Part shown: piece after piece, positions 1-12,200 of the stretch | How positions within the stretch are numbered: the first letter of the stretch is position 1 | Layout: every line of letters starts with the position of its first letter | Assembly (NCBI GenBank): GCA_016802295.1 | Contig: JAESIW010000200.1 | Location: 1,326,793 to 1,390,792 of the forward strand | Reading direction: 5' to 3' | DNA length: 64,000 nucleotides | Source of the DNA: Brachionus rotundiformis | Taxonomy: Eukaryota > Rotifera > Eurotatoria > Ploima > Brachionidae | Position numbers and translations under genes: made by a program | The notes under the pieces: model-generated | Seen by the model: only the letters and a program-made list of their open reading frames with translations | What the model was told of the DNA's origin: nothing | Databases searched by the model: none

Positions 1-717
1 TTATTTTTTTTCTAGTTTGTAACCAAAAATTTGCCTCTTAAAATTCTTCAATGAATTAAAATCAAATTAACCAAACAAGTGGTTAAGTATAAGCATTGAT
101 GCTAATTAATTTTTTTAACAAAAAAATCAAAATTAGCAAAAAGGTAAACTGTGAGTAAAAGAAAATAGAAAGAAAATAAAATTTTGGTTTATGAATTTTA
201 GAAAATGTTATTAAATTAAAATTTATGTTTAAAAAATCACTACAATAAAACTGATTAAGCTTTGGAAGCATTGAAGTCTTAGGATTTATCAACAATTTAA
301 ATTTTATTTTTATGTTTTATGAATGTTTGCTTAAATACAATATTTTTATTACCTAGAAAAATAATTATTAAATTTAAAATTTAAATTCTTATACCAAACT
401 CTGTTCTCATTAAGTTTCATATTAGGAAATAGAAACAAATAAAATTTTTTTGTTTTACAAGCATAAATTTAAAAAATTTGATTAAAAAAATATTTAGTTA
501 CTTAACTACGAAGCATATTGATATTTTTATAAAATTAATTTCCAAAATAATTTAAAATAATTGAAATTTGTTTATTTTGGTTTGAAAATATTTGATTGAT
601 TTTTTAAAAAATTCAAGATAACCTAATTAGATAAGAAATTTCATTTAAATTTATAATCAATTGGACCTAATAGCTAAAATTTGAATGGGTTTTTATTTAA
701 AAAAAAAACATAATTAC
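1..717. other. AT-rich sequence, probably intron of the MFSD14 gene
   Basis: No coding exon, RNA gene or clear repeat was seen. A 70-codon minus-strand open frame (83-295) has no recognisable protein features. Because the MFSD14 donor lies at 717, this stretch is best read as the first part of a long intron. Confidence 0.5.
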
Positions 718-951
718 AGTGATAACTTGATCCGTAAGAAGACCCCATGCAAAAAATTCTAAAAATATAACAATTAAGGCATGTACAAAGCTTGCTTTAC
801 CAATTCCAGAGGACTTTAAAAGCAAAATCGTATGATTTATTTTAAAATTTAAATGAACTTTTACCACGTAGCCGTGTTGAATTGGATTGCTGGAAAGAAT
901 ATTCGACGCGCGCTTCCGCTTCGTTTTTGAGCTTTGGCTCGCCGAATGCAT
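718..951 (-). CDS. MFSD14: MFSD14 (HIAT1)-type major facilitator transporter, 5' exons only
   Basis: Seen: two exons read on the minus strand, 951-865 and 813-718, joined across a 51-nt GT..AG intron. They give a 61-residue N-terminus. It starts MHSAS, has a basic KTKRKR stretch, and then a hydrophobic first membrane segment containing VIFLEFFAWGLLT. Known: that segment is nearly identical to the first transmembrane helix of animal MFSD14A/B (hippocampus abundant transcript 1), predicted 12-helix solute carriers of the major facilitator superfamily. Exon 2 ends at a GTAATT donor. The next exon was not found in bases 1-717, so the rest of the gene lies off the left edge. The ATG at 951 is the closest in-frame start; the frame also stays open upstream of it. 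The intron length is a multiple of three and the frame is open through it, so an unspliced reading is formally possible, but it would insert 17 unrelated residues. Substrate is not known from sequence. Confidence 0.85.
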
Positions 952-3900
952 TTTAATTCGGAAAAAACGAATTATTTTTTGGGAAATTATTTTTAATTTT
1001 TCTATACACTTTAAATTTGATGTCGGCAAAATATTTTGAATTTTATTCTGCTCATTTAAATTGCTTTTGTGTAAAGTTAGCTTAAATATCAAACAAAATT
1101 GAAAATAAAATTTGATAATATTTTAAGCTAAATTATTTTCATTTTATTATAAAATAAAATAGAAAAAAAATATGTCGATTATTTTGTCTTGGAATTATTC
1201 TAAATATCTGCTTTGGTAAAACACTCCTAAGCCATTTTTTAGCATTGTTTTTGTCTTAAAAATTATTATTCTATCTCCAAGAAAAAACACATTTAAAAAT
1301 TTAGAACAATGCTTACTTTTAGATATTTAATTATACTACTTGGAGATATTTTTAACAAAAATTATCTAATATTTGTTTTTTTTAATTCCTTTGCACTCAA
1401 AATATCTCACACTCTAAAATTAACCATAATAACTTTAAAAAGCCAATTAGTTCAAAATGTTTAAAAATAACTCTAAAAATCAGCTACTTATACATTCAGA
1501 AAATATAAATGATAATTGTTTATTTTTGTTTGTTTTAATAAAATTATATTTTAGATGCGTAATTAAATCATGTCTGTAAATTTACAAGATGATTCATCAT
1601 GCTATTATTAAAATAAAATTTTCATAATCAAAATTTTATATTTTTCCAGAACTGTAGACCAAATTTGATAAAGAAAATTTATTAAAAGTTTTAAATTAAT
1701 TAATTCAAATAAAAATTTGATAAAATCTAGCAATTTTGATTTCCAAATGCATTAACTTATTAACTGTTTAAAAAGTAAAAATGCTACCAATTCGTTGAGG
1801 CTGATTCGGTCGCATTTGCTTTTAGTTTAGAATAAATCAAACTAAGTCAGATTGAGCAAGAATGGTTACGGAGTCTGATTTTTTATTCTAGGAATAAATT
1901 TAAGCGTAAGCATTTTCTGTAGGATAAAATATGATAAATCAAAATAATATTTATATGAATAAAAAGGCTGTTTTAGAATATCAAAAATCGTTTTTTATTT
2001 TTTTTGCATAGATTCTAGCTTTATGGTTAATTATTATCTTAATTATGAGAGATTAAGATTTTAAAAAAATTGATTTTTCATGTTAAGAGATAGCGATAGA
2101 TTTAAATAATGATTTAAGTAAGTCAGGAGCAAAATTCGAGCTCTCATCATATCTCCATTCTGGATAGACGAGACGAATTTGGTTGTTCCCTAATCTTAAT
2201 GTTTTTTAAAAGCCAACTCAATGATTAATATCATAGCTTTGATAAAATAACTTATGATTTAATTAAATTTTTTTTTTAAATTTAACTCTTCAGAATTTTC
2301 TAAATGTATTTTTCAATCATCTGTTTAAAATCACATCCCAATTAAAATCAAGTTTTATCAATTATTTCAAATTTATTCAAATTTTACATCATGATTATTT
2401 TTTGGCAATTAATTTGATATTATTTTACTTTTAAATTTTTTAAAATTGTTTCATAAAAGATAATTCATTAACAAAAAATATTTAAATTATTAGTGTCTCT
2501 TTAAATAATAAAATGAATTTAGTGCATAATTTATTATCTGTAATTCTAAGGTAGTCCGATTCAAGTTCTTATCAATGTAAATCTTGCTACTGATACAAAG
2601 CTCCAAGCTTATTGTTTTTTTAACTTTTCAAAAGAAATTTTACTTAAAATATTAGATTGTTTTTAAAAGCATTATAACATGATTAGATACAAATCATATT
2701 TAAATATATGGTCAGAGAGTAACAAATAATTTATTTTAAAATATATAAAAATCAAATATTCAATGAGGGATTGTTATATTTAATTTATTTAATAAATATT
2801 AATAATTAAATTCATTTTTAAGAAATAAATTTATAAACTTAGACCTTCTTTAAAATTTGAATTTTAACTAACTAAGGAAATTTGTTTAAAAGATGCTGTC
2901 ACCAATGATTTAATAAATAAAGTTTAGTTAAAAGCAAAAATTTTACTGACTTCCCATAAAAAGTTAATCACTTTTTCTATGGAAACGGTTTGGCAGCTAA
3001 ACTTAAAAAAATAAAACCTCTTTGCTTTTTTTAGTTTTTTATTTAGTCTAGTAAACATAAATAATTAAAAATTATTTTTTTATAGTTTTAAATTTTATCA
3101 TCTGAAGAATTTAAAATCATGAAATAATTTCAATCAATTATTTATTAAATAAACAGAGAATTATTTGAAGAAAAAAAAACATTTTAATCACTTTAAAATC
3201 AAATAATTTGGATTATCATACGCAAATAAATATTCTTTCATTTGAATTATTTTAATTAAAGAATGAAAAACTTAATTTCTTATTTTTTCTTGAATTTTTA
3301 ATCTACTATAGGAATTAAATATTATTCGATACAATTTTGCAACTAATCAAACAAAATAAAAAAAAGTTCTTAATTTTATAAAACTAAAAATAAAATTTGA
3401 CTGATATCATATTAGTTCACTTTTTTCAAAATTTATATTAAATTATAAATTGACAAAAAAAGTTTTTATATATTATATTAATTTTTCGAACATAAATTTA
3501 ATAATCATTAAAGTTTAACTTGAAAAATTTGAAAATTTTAACATCATCAACAAAATCAAAATTATCTGGAATTTAATTTTTTTGTGTGAAGATTCTGCAT
3601 AGTTCGGCATAAAATATTTATCCTCAAAGGCCAAAGACGATTTTCATCATAAAAATATTATAATCTTTAATGTATATTGATAGAAATAAGTCAGCGATCT
3701 CTAAGTTTTCGGGAAAAATTTGATCTAACTTTTTTAATTCGTTTGCTAGTAAAAGCATAATTTCCTCTGGAAAATTTATGCCTTCCTTTATTTGAAACCA
3801 TTTTAATTTTTATAAATAAAAATTTTGTAGAAATCACCTATTTATAACTGATAAATAAAGCTAGAATACTAATGTGGGCTTTACCAAAAAAGATAATATT

Positions 3901-5102
3901 ACAGAAGATAGAAAATGAATATACTTATTCTTGGATAAAAAGCTTTTTTAAATTTTTTGATTCAAGTTTTAATTTAATTAAAAAAATGAACCATTATGCC
4001 CTATTCTATGATCATTAGACGTCCATGGGTTTTCTTTACACAAACATATCCATGTTTGTCTCCGTGTGTGTTTCATCTTTTTCAGCTCTTATTCAACAGC
4101 CCTTTTAATCAACTTTAAAATAAAAAAGGTCGTTTAATCAACTGTGGACTTTAAGCATTTTTCTTTCCTAGAGGTGTCCAAAATAACGCAACTGGAAGAC
4201 AGAATTTTGTTTCCAAGCCACTTATTTAGTTTTTGTCTTCTTTTTCGAACTCGTTTCCAATTTTCTACCATTCTATGAGGTAAAAATTTTTCTCTTTAAC
4301 TGATCCTTGTGATATGCTTCACTAGCCTGTGATTTCCTTCCCATTTTGAAGAGTTGGTAGGGCCAAAATTTCAAGCTCGTAACAAGCTCTAAATTGTACT
4401 TTTTCTAGCAATTTTTCTCTTTTTAAGTAAAAGGCCAACAAGCTGCCTAAGCGTTAAATTTATTGATCAATTATAAAAATCTTTCCAAGACCATTCATTT
4501 ACTTTACATTTTTTTCACAATAATAGAAAAATATTTTTAATCACTTAATCGTGTAATTTATTAAAATTTAATCAATATTTTTTAATTTAGATTTGATTAA
4601 AATTCAAGTTTTAGTTGGTTTTTGATATTATCTTTAAAAAAAAAATGGTATATTAAACTAAGTCTATAAATATAATAAAAAAAGAAAAGAATTTTATAAC
4701 CTAGATTTAATAAATGTTTAAAATTGTATTGATTTTTCTATGAATTTAGTTGTTATGACATTAGTTTCTACGGTTTTTCAACGAGCCTTTCAAATATTCA
4801 AGAAAAATGTTAAACAAATCTTATTTTTAAATGTGACAAATATTTAATTTTGAAAAAATAAGAATATCAAAAATGTTTTAATATTAATTCAAATTTAGTT
4901 CTTGAAATAATATATATTAGGAATTGACAGCAAATAAAATCAAAATGGTATAATTCATTGTTTAAAATCTCTCTGTTCACTAATATTCTTTCACAGGCAC
5001 AAAGCTTTAGGAACAATTTAAGCGAATCAAAGCTTAAAAGTAATCCATTAATTAACATTTAGAGAATAAGAATTTTTTTTATTTATGTTTATTTTTGGAA
5101 AG
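952..5102. other. Gene desert between MFSD14 and the EF-hand gene
   Basis: No supported coding exon was found on either strand in about 4.1 kb of very AT-rich DNA. It should hold the MFSD14 promoter (minus strand, right of 951) and the missing first exon and promoter of the EF-hand gene. A patch near 4010-4450 is visibly less AT-rich than its surroundings and holds a perfect 8-bp inverted repeat with a 4-base loop at 4040-4059. No protein was recognised in it. Confidence 0.5.
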
Positions 5103-5576
5103 AAAAATTTGATTTAATTTCTGTTGACGAAGGAAAGACTCTTAAAAAAGAGGACGCAATTACTGTGATAAGAGCTTTAGGTCAAAATCCATCACAGAAA
5201 GAGTCCCAAGAAGCCTTGTCAAAGGCAGGTCTAAGCTCAAACACTTTTCTAACTTTTCAAGAATTTAAACTTTATGCAGAAAATATTTGGAATGATGAAG
5301 ATGATGAATCGCTAGAAAGTATTTTGTACTCGGCATTTAAACAATTCGATAAAAATCAGAGTGGATCTATAGACTGTAATGAATTTAGAGAACTGATGCT
5401 AAAGTATGGCGAACCACTGAGTTCTAAAGAGTGCGATGAGCTTATCATGTTGTCTGATATGAATCATGACGGCAAAATAAGCTATCTAGGTAAATTAAAT
5501 CCTTACAAAAGAATAATTTTTTTGTACTTTATTTTTAGAATTTATTCGACTTTTTACTCAAAATCTTGATGATTAA
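5103..5576 (+). CDS. Calmodulin-like EF-hand protein, first exon not found
   Basis: Seen: exon 5103-5489 and last exon 5539-5576, joined over a 49-nt GT..AG intron that turns the frame into EFIRLF and a TAA stop, giving about 140 codons. There are four EF-hand units in the calmodulin/troponin C layout. Loops 3 (DKNQSGSIDCNE) and 4 (DMNHDGKISYLE) have canonical Ca2+ ligands at positions 1, 3, 5 and 12. Loops 1 and 2 are degenerate and lack the acidic ligands. The linker RALGQNPS closely matches calmodulin's first-helix region, RSLGQNPT. The exon begins in mid-codon after a plausible AG acceptor at 5101-5102, and no in-frame ATG is available, so a short upstream exon carrying the start must exist. 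Inference: a calcium sensor with only C-lobe binding, a pattern seen in calmodulin-like and essential light chain proteins. The partner is unknown. Confidence 0.75.
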
Positions 5577-8500
5577 TTAATTTTTAATTTGCATGTTTTT
5601 TTTTTTTATTTTTTTTAAATAAATTTTAAAATTTTGCTCCTATTTACTTACTCTCTTGAAAATTAAGATTTTTTATTCTTGAAATATTTTAATTAATTTG
5701 AAGATTAAGAAATTTAATATATATGTACTAATTAAGAAAAAAATAGGAAAAGATTTTAAGCCAAAATTTCTAAAAATAAAATAATTCATTTTGGTATTGT
5801 GCTTTGTTTTTATATTTTTTATATATTTTTTTAGGAGCATTATATACGAAAATCATTAATCAATTTTTTAATTTATTTTGGAAAGCACCAGGCCATTAAT
5901 TGAAAGTTTAAATATCCCGAAGGTGCGTGCGAGCCAAATACCATAATTCATTTAGATAATTCGAATGCTTCACTGGTCACAAGATTTAATATACTATACT
6001 CCATGTCTGTGCTATGTCTTTTTATCTAAAATGTAGATTAATTTTTATAGTTATATAATTAAGTTAGAAAAATTTTTAATTTTTAATTAAATTTTTAAAA
6101 AAAGTCATTTGAGATAAATTGAAATAATTTTGTATCAAAAGGGCATAAATAATTTTTTCTTCATAAGTCAACTTCAGAATTTGAAGTAATTTTGACCAAT
6201 TTTTTCATATTCCAAATCACCAAACTAAGATCCAAAAATAGAATCAAAGATTTGTTTATTTATGAATTTATTAGCGTTAATTTTTTTTCAAATAATTAGA
6301 AAATTTTTTATTTTCTATGCCACTTAATTACTATACTTGAATTTACAAAGCACAAAGAACAAAATAATTCAGCTAAAATTAATTTAGATAAATAATAATT
6401 GAATAATTTTAAGACAAATGTTTAGCTAAAGCATATTTCAGCCATAAATTCCATTTGACTAGTAATTTTTATACCAATATTAATTATTTAATCAATTGTT
6501 TTAAATTAACTTTTTTATTTGCTTGACCGAGTCTATCTTAATGTATTTATTTAATACAGAAAGAGTTGGAATAATAAAAGCTTTTTTTTGTTTAAAAATA
6601 GATCTCAAAGCTATTGATTAAAAATCGAAAAATCTTTTTTAAACAAAATGCATGTGTTCTATTTTCTTAGTTTGGCGTCTACAAGGTGCATATATTATTT
6701 TTTTATCAACAATTGCTAGGATTTAGACATTCATTCCTTTTAAAGTATTTATTTTTATTTAAACCTAATATTAAGATTTTAATTAGTGAATAAGAAACAA
6801 AATTTTTTTATCTATACATCTATGTTTGTTTAATTTTTAAAAATTTCCAAAATTTAATGCTTCAATTGGCTCAAATTGCCAACATTAGGGAAAAAGCTTC
6901 AATAAATTCGGTCATCATCGATTCAGCATAAACTGAACCCTTTTTTCTCAACAAAAACAAATTTAAATAATCAAAAAAATAAATTGAATTTTATCTATGA
7001 GTTGTTATTCATACAAAAAGAATTTAAAAACCAAAAACAATGTCATTAGGCAAAGTGGTTAATTTTTAAATTTCGACCTTTTTTATTTTAAAGTAGATTA
7101 ATTTTAAACATTGAATTGTTAATTTAAGACAGTTTTCAGCCGGTTAAAACAAAATTAAAAAAAATTTGCTAAAATATGAGAATTGGTTTAGATCGATGAT
7201 TTTGATGATTTTAAAGGTATTCAATCTAAATGGTTTTTTGATTAGGCTTTTAATCGACTAAATTTTAGAATGCTAATTAGGATAAGAATTTCTCTATTCA
7301 CATTATAGCTTAAAAATAAATAAAAAAAAATATATAAATGTAGCTGAATCATGCCATTGTAAATCGATAGATTAAAAATTCATACTCAATGCACATTCAT
7401 CCCAAGAAATAAATAAATTAAAATTTATTTTTTATTTAATCGGATATTGTCGCTATGAGAATTTCCAGATTTTCAAAATTTATATCATTAACATCGTTTA
7501 ACTTCTACATTGGAAAAAAAAACATTAATATGCAGAATTAGCTATTGAGTGCTTGTTTTTGGTATTTTTCAAAGCGTAATTTTAATAAAAATTATTTTTG
7601 TAGATTTCGAACTAAAATGTTTAATTTTAAAATCTTAATAAAGATAGCATAATTTATTAAAATTTAAACTATAATTTCAAGAGAGAAAGAGAAAAAAATT
7701 ATAAAATTTCCATTTATTTTCAAGCTATTTGCAACCATCACCACCAAAACTACTTATTATAATAGTTTTATTTACAATTTATACAACATTTGTTTTCCAA
7801 TAATAATATAACTCTCAAACATTAGATTAAATTGGTTAATCTATATCTAAAAAAGTTTACCAAAACGATCGTACCAAGCGAAATTTTCCAAAAATTATGA
7901 ACAAAAACATCGATTGAATTTTTATAGTGATTTTAATTTAAATTTTCACTTTTAATTGGCTTTTTGAACGTAAAAAAACCTTAATTCAGTAATTTTTTTT
8001 ATCTAATTATTATTTTTAGATTATTTTACTATTTTAATTAGATTGAATTGCTGATTCTCTCGTCTTAGCTAGACGATCCAGCAATTTGTATGCTTATCTA
8101 AATCGATAACATAAATACATAACAAGATAGCAGAAAATAATCAGATAAAAATCGATTTTACATTATTTCTTTGTTTCAATTTAAAAAAAATATTCAAATT
8201 AAAAAACTTTTATAAGAGACTATTCAAAAAGTATTTTCATTGATATCAATATGATTAAAGCTTATTAAATTTTTTTAAAATCAATGTTTAAACATTGAAA
8301 TGTGTTTAAGTAATGAAGACTTTTTAAGTAAAAAACCAATGTACCGAAAAGAAAGAATGTCTTTTCTAGATAAAATTAAAAATTTAATTATTTGTTTTTT
8401 AAACTCCATAAATGGTAATAATAAGATTTTTATTCTGATATAAATTCAACAAGAAACAGCTATTTTTGTTACGAAAGTAATAAAATAAATTACCCTTTTT

Positions 8501-9280
8501 TAAGCTAAAGTTACGTTTTATTTTTTACTAATGCTAAAGTTGAAGATTTATTCTATATTTAGATTAAACTTATTTTAACCTAAAATTAATTCGACTTAGT
8601 CTTTTGACTTTGTATAGCAAAATCTAATCTTTTTTTTAAATAAACATAAAGTTGATTCATATTTAAATAAGATAAAACATCACGAGACTCTTCCCTCTTG
8701 CTTTGGCAAGCTAAAGTTGGTAATTTAAGATACATATTCAATTTAAATGACCTACATTTGTTTATATTTAATCAATAGTAAACTAAAATAGCCACTGCAG
8801 AATATTTGGTTCAAATGCGTAAGGTTAGGGCCATTTTTCAAAATAAACATTACCTTATTGATCAGAAGCCAATTTTTATATTAATTGAATTTTAGGCTAA
8901 ATGTTAAATTAAGTTTAATTGCTAGAAAAATGATTCAAATTCACCTGGAAGATCAAAGTGGGTGTTTCTAATTTATGAATAAAAATTTTTCTTCCAAAAT
9001 AATTACCAACCATAATTTGTTTTTTAAAGTTTTGATCAAATTTGAATCTAATGAATATTCTATTTTTTTTGTCAAAAAAATATTGTCTATGTATGAGATT
9101 TTAACAAGAGAAACAATTTTATCTAATTTTACGATCAAATTTCAAAACTTTCTTTTATATCTATAAATGAAACTAATTGTTAACTATTTTATTGTTCAAT
9201 TTTTCTCCCATTTTTTAGAAATCAAATTAGAAGTAAATGTTAAAATTTAAAAAATTTTTATTCAATTGCTGTTTTTAATA
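5577..9280. other. Intergenic, AT-rich, no genes seen
   Basis: About 3.7 kb without supported exons. The 63-codon plus-strand frame at 8975-9166 has no start context, family match or splice partners. An interrupted inverted repeat at 8046-8086 is listed separately. The right end should carry the TMEM131 promoter. Confidence 0.5.
8046..8086. repeat. Interrupted hairpin
   Basis: AATTGCTG (8046-8053) pairs with CAGCAATT (8079-8086). Inside this, TCGTCT (8060-8065) pairs with AGACGA (8071-8076) around a 5-base loop. It stands out in otherwise low-complexity A/T DNA. Nature unknown; it could be the remnant of a small inverted-repeat element or chance. Confidence 0.4.
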
Positions 9281-12200
9281 ATGAGTTTAAATGATAAAAG
9301 CGACATATTTTATCATCAAATAAATAATTATTATAATAATGAAAAATACAAGAAATATCTCAAAATGAATAGAATGCCCGTCAACTACTCAACAAAATTT
9401 GGCTGGCCTATCGGCATCTATTCCAAATTAAACTTTACAGTTACCGTACTGGTCATTTTTTTAATTACAAACTGCGTATCAGTTGTGCATAGCCAAGAAT
9501 CAAATTTCTTCATGAATCACGGCGATGGTAACCATAATTTTATTTTAATTGTTTGTTTTATAATTTTATAAAAAAAAATTAATCTTTAAGAAATTAAATT
9601 CAGCAGTGAATCAAATGACAATCATTTAGAAAATTTAATCAACAAAAATTTGGTAAATAGTCCAAGATAATTTAAATATTTCTTTTAAAAAAAAATTTAT
9701 CTATTATTCTCACAGTTTTCTATGTTCTCAAACGAGATGTCGATTCTAGAGTAATTGTCTTTATCTTTATTTTGATTGAACAAAATTAATTTTTTTATTT
9801 TCTAATCTAATCTTTTAGGTCAATTGAGGAAACATCTGAAAATTCTGACAAAACAAATTTTTTCTCAGATACTGGCTACGGCATCGACTATTCCCAAATA
9901 GCAAAATTTCATCCGCCTTGGTTGGACTTTAAACATCAGTAAGTGATAAATAAAAATTTAAATCAATTTTAAAAATTTGTTTCCATTTAGGCAAATAGGA
10001 GTACCAGTAGTTCAAACTGTCTATATAAAAAATTCTGACCAAGAGCCCCTCAAACTTGAGTCCATATCTGGCAGTACTAAACATTTTTATTGTTCATTTT
10101 TTGTAGATAAAGTAAGCTTTTTGGTATAGAATTGCTTTATTTAAAGACCATTGTAACAAAGGTCATTCCAGTAAATGGCAACTCAAGTTTTGATGTATAC
10201 TTTTTGGCTCGTGAGTTAGGCAGCGTCGAAAGTGTCCTTTTTATTAGCACCAACAAAGGAATTCTCAAATATTCCGTAAAATTTTAATTGAAAAAAAATT
10301 TTTAGAAGTTGTATTTATTTTTATTCAAAGATAAAAGGCATAGGTATACCGAACCAACACAAACTAAAGCCCATATTGAATGCTAAGATACCGATAAATA
10401 CAACTTTTACATCTGTTATTAACCTGCATAATCCAACTACAGAGTTTCTACAAGTAACAGAGGTCTACTCAAGTGATGATGATTTACATCTTCAAGTTCC
10501 CAATGGTGAAATTTTGGAACTTTTCAATTCTGGTACAGAACCAAGCCTCGAGCTCAAGAAAAAACATATTTACCAAAATTTTAATAAAAATAAATGGGTA
10601 GACTATTGTCTTATTTATTTATTTTTTCAATTAATAGAATATTTTTGTTTAATTTAGAATTTAGAACCTTATGAAACAAAACCAATCATGGTAATGCATT
10701 TTATGGGACGCTCTAGTAACAATCATACAGCTTTTATATGCATTAAAGCAAGCCAGTACTCAAACAAAGTGACAAGTAAAGTTCCAATAATTAACAAGAC
10801 ATGGGACCCTTACATGGACGCTGAGCCAGCTTATAACAAAGAAGAGAAAAAAGAAATTTCTTTCATACTTCCAGTTGAGTTAGAAGTTCATCAAAATGTG
10901 GGTGTATTCGCTCCGTATGACCAAATTGACTTCGGCCTAGTAACTTTCAAAAAAGTCAATTTTAAATACGGAACTTTTGTGCCGTCTATTGTATCAAATT
11001 ATCTACCAAATAGCATCTACAACACTGCTGAGACGCTTGGTGCCAAGCGTGTAGTAGATCTTTACCTCGCAAACACAGGAACTAATATTTTGTCAATTCA
11101 AGTAAAATTTTAATTGTCTTAAATAGACTAAATAGACTTTTATGACGAAATTTTTTAAGAACATTAGTGTGTCTATGGCAAATGCAGCTTTAGAAATAGA
11201 TTTTGTGAAAGAAACAATTTTACCTCCTTCTGTTGATCAATTGACCAAAGTAGCTAAGATAAAATACAATCGTAATTTTATTTAATTAGCTAAAACAATG
11301 ATTTTTTTTAATAAAATTCTAATAAATTAAGCTTTACGGTCTGAAATGAACCGTGGACAAATATTAGTGAAAACAAATGATACAAATAAAACATTTTCGA
11401 TAGACTTTAAAAGCGATTTTTTAGAAGGGTATAGTTTAAAAATGATTTATATCTTTTTGTTTTATAATTAGAAATTTTATTAGGTCTTTGGAATATGATG
11501 CTGAAGTATTGAGATTCCGACTAGACGATGAAACCCCAAACGAATTATGTAATTATAATTTTTTTTTTAATTATAAATCAAATAAAATTTTTATCCTAAA
11601 TAAAAACAATTGAGATAAAAGATAATATCAATCTGCGTTACTCTACGCGAATCGGTATTTTTAATTTTTTTATCTAGAAAAATAAAAAAGTCAATTTTCA
11701 TCAAACATTTGGTTTTTTTGTTTTTCCAAATCATTGATACCAATCCTAATGATCAAAATTTTACTTTTGATATAAATATAATAAAAAAGCATATCTGACT
11801 TAATTCAAATTAGTTTAAAAATAATTTTTACTGATTTAAGGGCGCAATGTTGAACTTCTAAACACATTTCGAGTTCCACTGGTCATTTTTAAAATCGAGC
11901 TAAATCAAATAGCACAGAATTTTTTTAAGGTAATTTTTTAAACTCAAATTACTTAATTGACTTAATTGAAATATATTTAATTAGATTTTTGATTTTAACA
12001 ATCCGGTTTATTTCGAGTTGAGCAGTGATACAGAATACGAAAAAAAGCATATTTTTCGGCTCAAATTTTCCAAAAAACAGTACATTGAATACATGAAAGA
12101 GATACAGTCAGAATATGGTCAAAAATCATCAATTAGTGATGTTTTTAAACTAATTCCAAAGATTAATATTTTCACAAATTTAACAAATTTTGAAATTCCT

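Noticed and set aside
4867..5058. 63-codon minus-strand frame next to the EF-hand gene
   Set aside because: No family resemblance; lies in the probable upstream intron or promoter region of the EF-hand gene.
8975..9166. 63-codon plus-strand frame
   Set aside because: Composition is typical of random A/T-rich DNA; no signal, motif or splice continuity to TMEM131.
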